From positions 1 to 6,584 of the forward strand of contig JBBIQS010000165.1 of NCBI GenBank assembly GCA_037442205.1: DNA of 6,584 nucleotides. Direction: 5' to 3'. Under the pieces are notes generated by a model, which was not told the origin of the DNA, did not search any database, and worked only from the letters and a program-made list of their open reading frames with translations. The position numbers and the translations under genes were made by a program. Positions 5,596 through 6,584 of this stretch are shown here, one piece after another. Positions within the stretch are counted from its first letter, which is position 1; each line of letters starts with the position of its first letter. This DNA is from JBBIQS01 sp037442205 (GTDB lineage: Bacteria > Myxococcota > Myxococcia > Myxococcales > UBA5297).

Positions 5596-6584
5596 GTGGC
5601 GATCGACAAGAACAAGATCATCGAAGCCGCCACGAAGTACGTCCAGAAGGGACAGTACGACAAGGCCATCAAGGAGTATCAGAAGCTCCTCGAGGCCGAC
5701 CCCAAGGACGCGCGCATCCAGCAGAAGCTGGGCGAGCTCTTCCAGAAGAAGGGCGACAACGCCGCCGCCGCCGACTGCTTCCTCAAGGTCGCCGAGAGCT
5801 ACAGCGCCGACGGCTTCTTCCTCAAGGCGGTCGCCGTCTACAAGCAGGTCCTCAAGCTCAACCCCGCTCTGATCGACGTCAACCTCAAGCTGGCCGAGCT
5901 GCACCAGCAGCTGGGCCTGATGAGCGACGCGATGGCGCAGTTCCAGCTGGTGGCCAACCACTTCGACAAAGTGGGCAACACCAAGGCCAGCCTGGACACG
6001 CTGCGCAAGATGGTGGACCTCGACCCGGACAACATCGCCAGCCGCATCAAGCTGGCCGAGCTCTACGCCCGCGAGTCGATGAACGCCGAGGCAATCGAGG
6101 AGTTCCAGCGGGCGGCCGAGTACCTCAAACGCAACAACCGCGCCGACGACTACGTCAAGGTCGGCGAGCGGCTGGTGTTCCTCGACCCGGGCAACCTGGA
6201 GCTGACCCGCGAGCTGGCCTCGATCTACCTGGCCAAGCAGGACACCAAGCGGGCACTCGCCAAGTTGCAGTTGTGCTTCAAGGCCGATCCCAAGGACATC
6301 GAGACGCTGTCGATGCTGGCCCAGGCCTTCAAGGACCTAGGACAGACCTCCAAGACCATCTCGGTCTACAAGGAGCTGGCCAAGATCTACAGCGACCAGG
6401 ACAAGGTGGACGAGGAGCGGGCCGTCTACCAGAAGGTGCTGGCGCTGGCTCCCGACGACCCCGATGCCCGGGCCCACCTGGGAGTGGCCAACCCCCAGCC
6501 GTCGGCTCCGGCTCCCGCGGCCCACTCCCCGGCGCCGGCCAGCGCTCCGGCGGCCCAGCCGGCCCCGGCCGCCCGCCCGGCCGC
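5596..6584 (+). CDS. sgmX: TPR-repeat protein, probably SgmX-like pilus polarity effector, 3'-truncated by the window edge
   Basis: The visible 329 residues hold a continuous array of tetratricopeptide-type helical hairpins from about residue 8 to 297, roughly seven to eight repeats. The first is clear (YVQKGQYDKAIKEYQKLLEA, then DPKD). Later repeats show KLGELFQKKGD, LKLNPALI, KLAELHQQLG, LDPDNI, KLAELYA and LDPGN. From about residue 299 it turns into an Ala/Pro-rich, low-complexity linker that runs off the window. It has no signal peptide or membrane segment, so it is cytoplasmic. In M. xanthus, SgmX is a long TPR protein with an N-terminal TPR block, a disordered linker and C-terminal TPRs that bind MglA-GTP; it activates type IV pili at the leading pole. 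The match is by architecture and locus only. GTG 5596 was chosen because the conserved-looking VAIDKNKIIEAA opening starts there. Its ribosome site is weak (GAGCGAG, 5577-5583), and GTG 5491 is an unlikely alternative. Confidence 0.75.
   Translation, partial: MAIDKNKIIEAATKYVQKGQYDKAIKEYQKLLEADPKDARIQQKLGELFQKKGDNAAAADCFLKVAESYSADGFFLKAVAVYKQVLKLNPALIDVNLKLAELHQQLGLMSDAMAQFQLVANHFDKVGNTKASLDTLRKMVDLDPDNIASRIKLAELYARESMNAEAIEEFQRAAEYLKRNNRADDYVKVGERLVFLDPGNLELTRELASIYLAKQDTKRALAKLQLCFKADPKDIETLSMLAQAFKDLGQTSKTISVYKELAKIYSDQDKVDEERAVYQKVLALAPDDPDARAHLGVANPQPSAPAPAAHSPAPASAPAAQPAPAARPA

Overview
The window is a very GC-rich stretch of bacterial chromosome. All six real genes lie on the + strand, and almost every codon ends in G or C. 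Gene content points to a member of the Myxococcota (formerly Deltaproteobacteria). It carries type IV pilus (T4P) genes in the order pilP, pilQ, followed by a lone roadblock/LC7 protein, elongation factor P and a long TPR protein. From memory, this resembles the Myxococcus xanthus region running from pilQ through mglC and efp to sgmX. That comparison was not checked against a database.

Layout. (1) 2-502: the 3' part of pilP, an inner-membrane lipoprotein of the pilus alignment complex. (2) 574-3363: pilQ, the outer-membrane secretin, with signal peptide, three AMIN domains, N0/STN, N1 and a complete secretin domain. (3) 3384-4136: an unrecognised exported, probably lipid-anchored protein with a tail of nine cysteines, tightly coupled to pilQ. 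(4) 4209-4252: a textbook intrinsic terminator that closes this pilus unit. (5) 4303-4665: a 120-residue roadblock/LC7 protein, probably MglC-like. (6) 4775-5347: elongation factor P, with a GC-rich hairpin just upstream of its ribosome binding site. (7) 5348-5595: a non-coding gap with a strong hairpin and a sigma-70-like promoter. (8) 5596 to the end: the N-terminal TPR array of a long protein, probably SgmX-like, which enters an Ala/Pro-rich linker as the window closes.

How the parts fit. PilP links the PilN/PilO inner-membrane ring to PilQ, and PilQ is the outer-membrane exit pore for the pilus. In M. xanthus, MglC is a roadblock partner of MglB and RomR in the polarity module. SgmX is a TPR effector of MglA-GTP that activates pili at the leading pole. 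If the two identifications hold, the window places the pilus exit machine next to parts of the control system that decides at which pole it works. EF-P, a translation factor for proline-rich stretches, sits between them. The least explained gene is the cysteine-tailed protein directly after pilQ. No mobile element, CRISPR array, tRNA or rRNA was seen, and no coding sequence on the - strand is credible.
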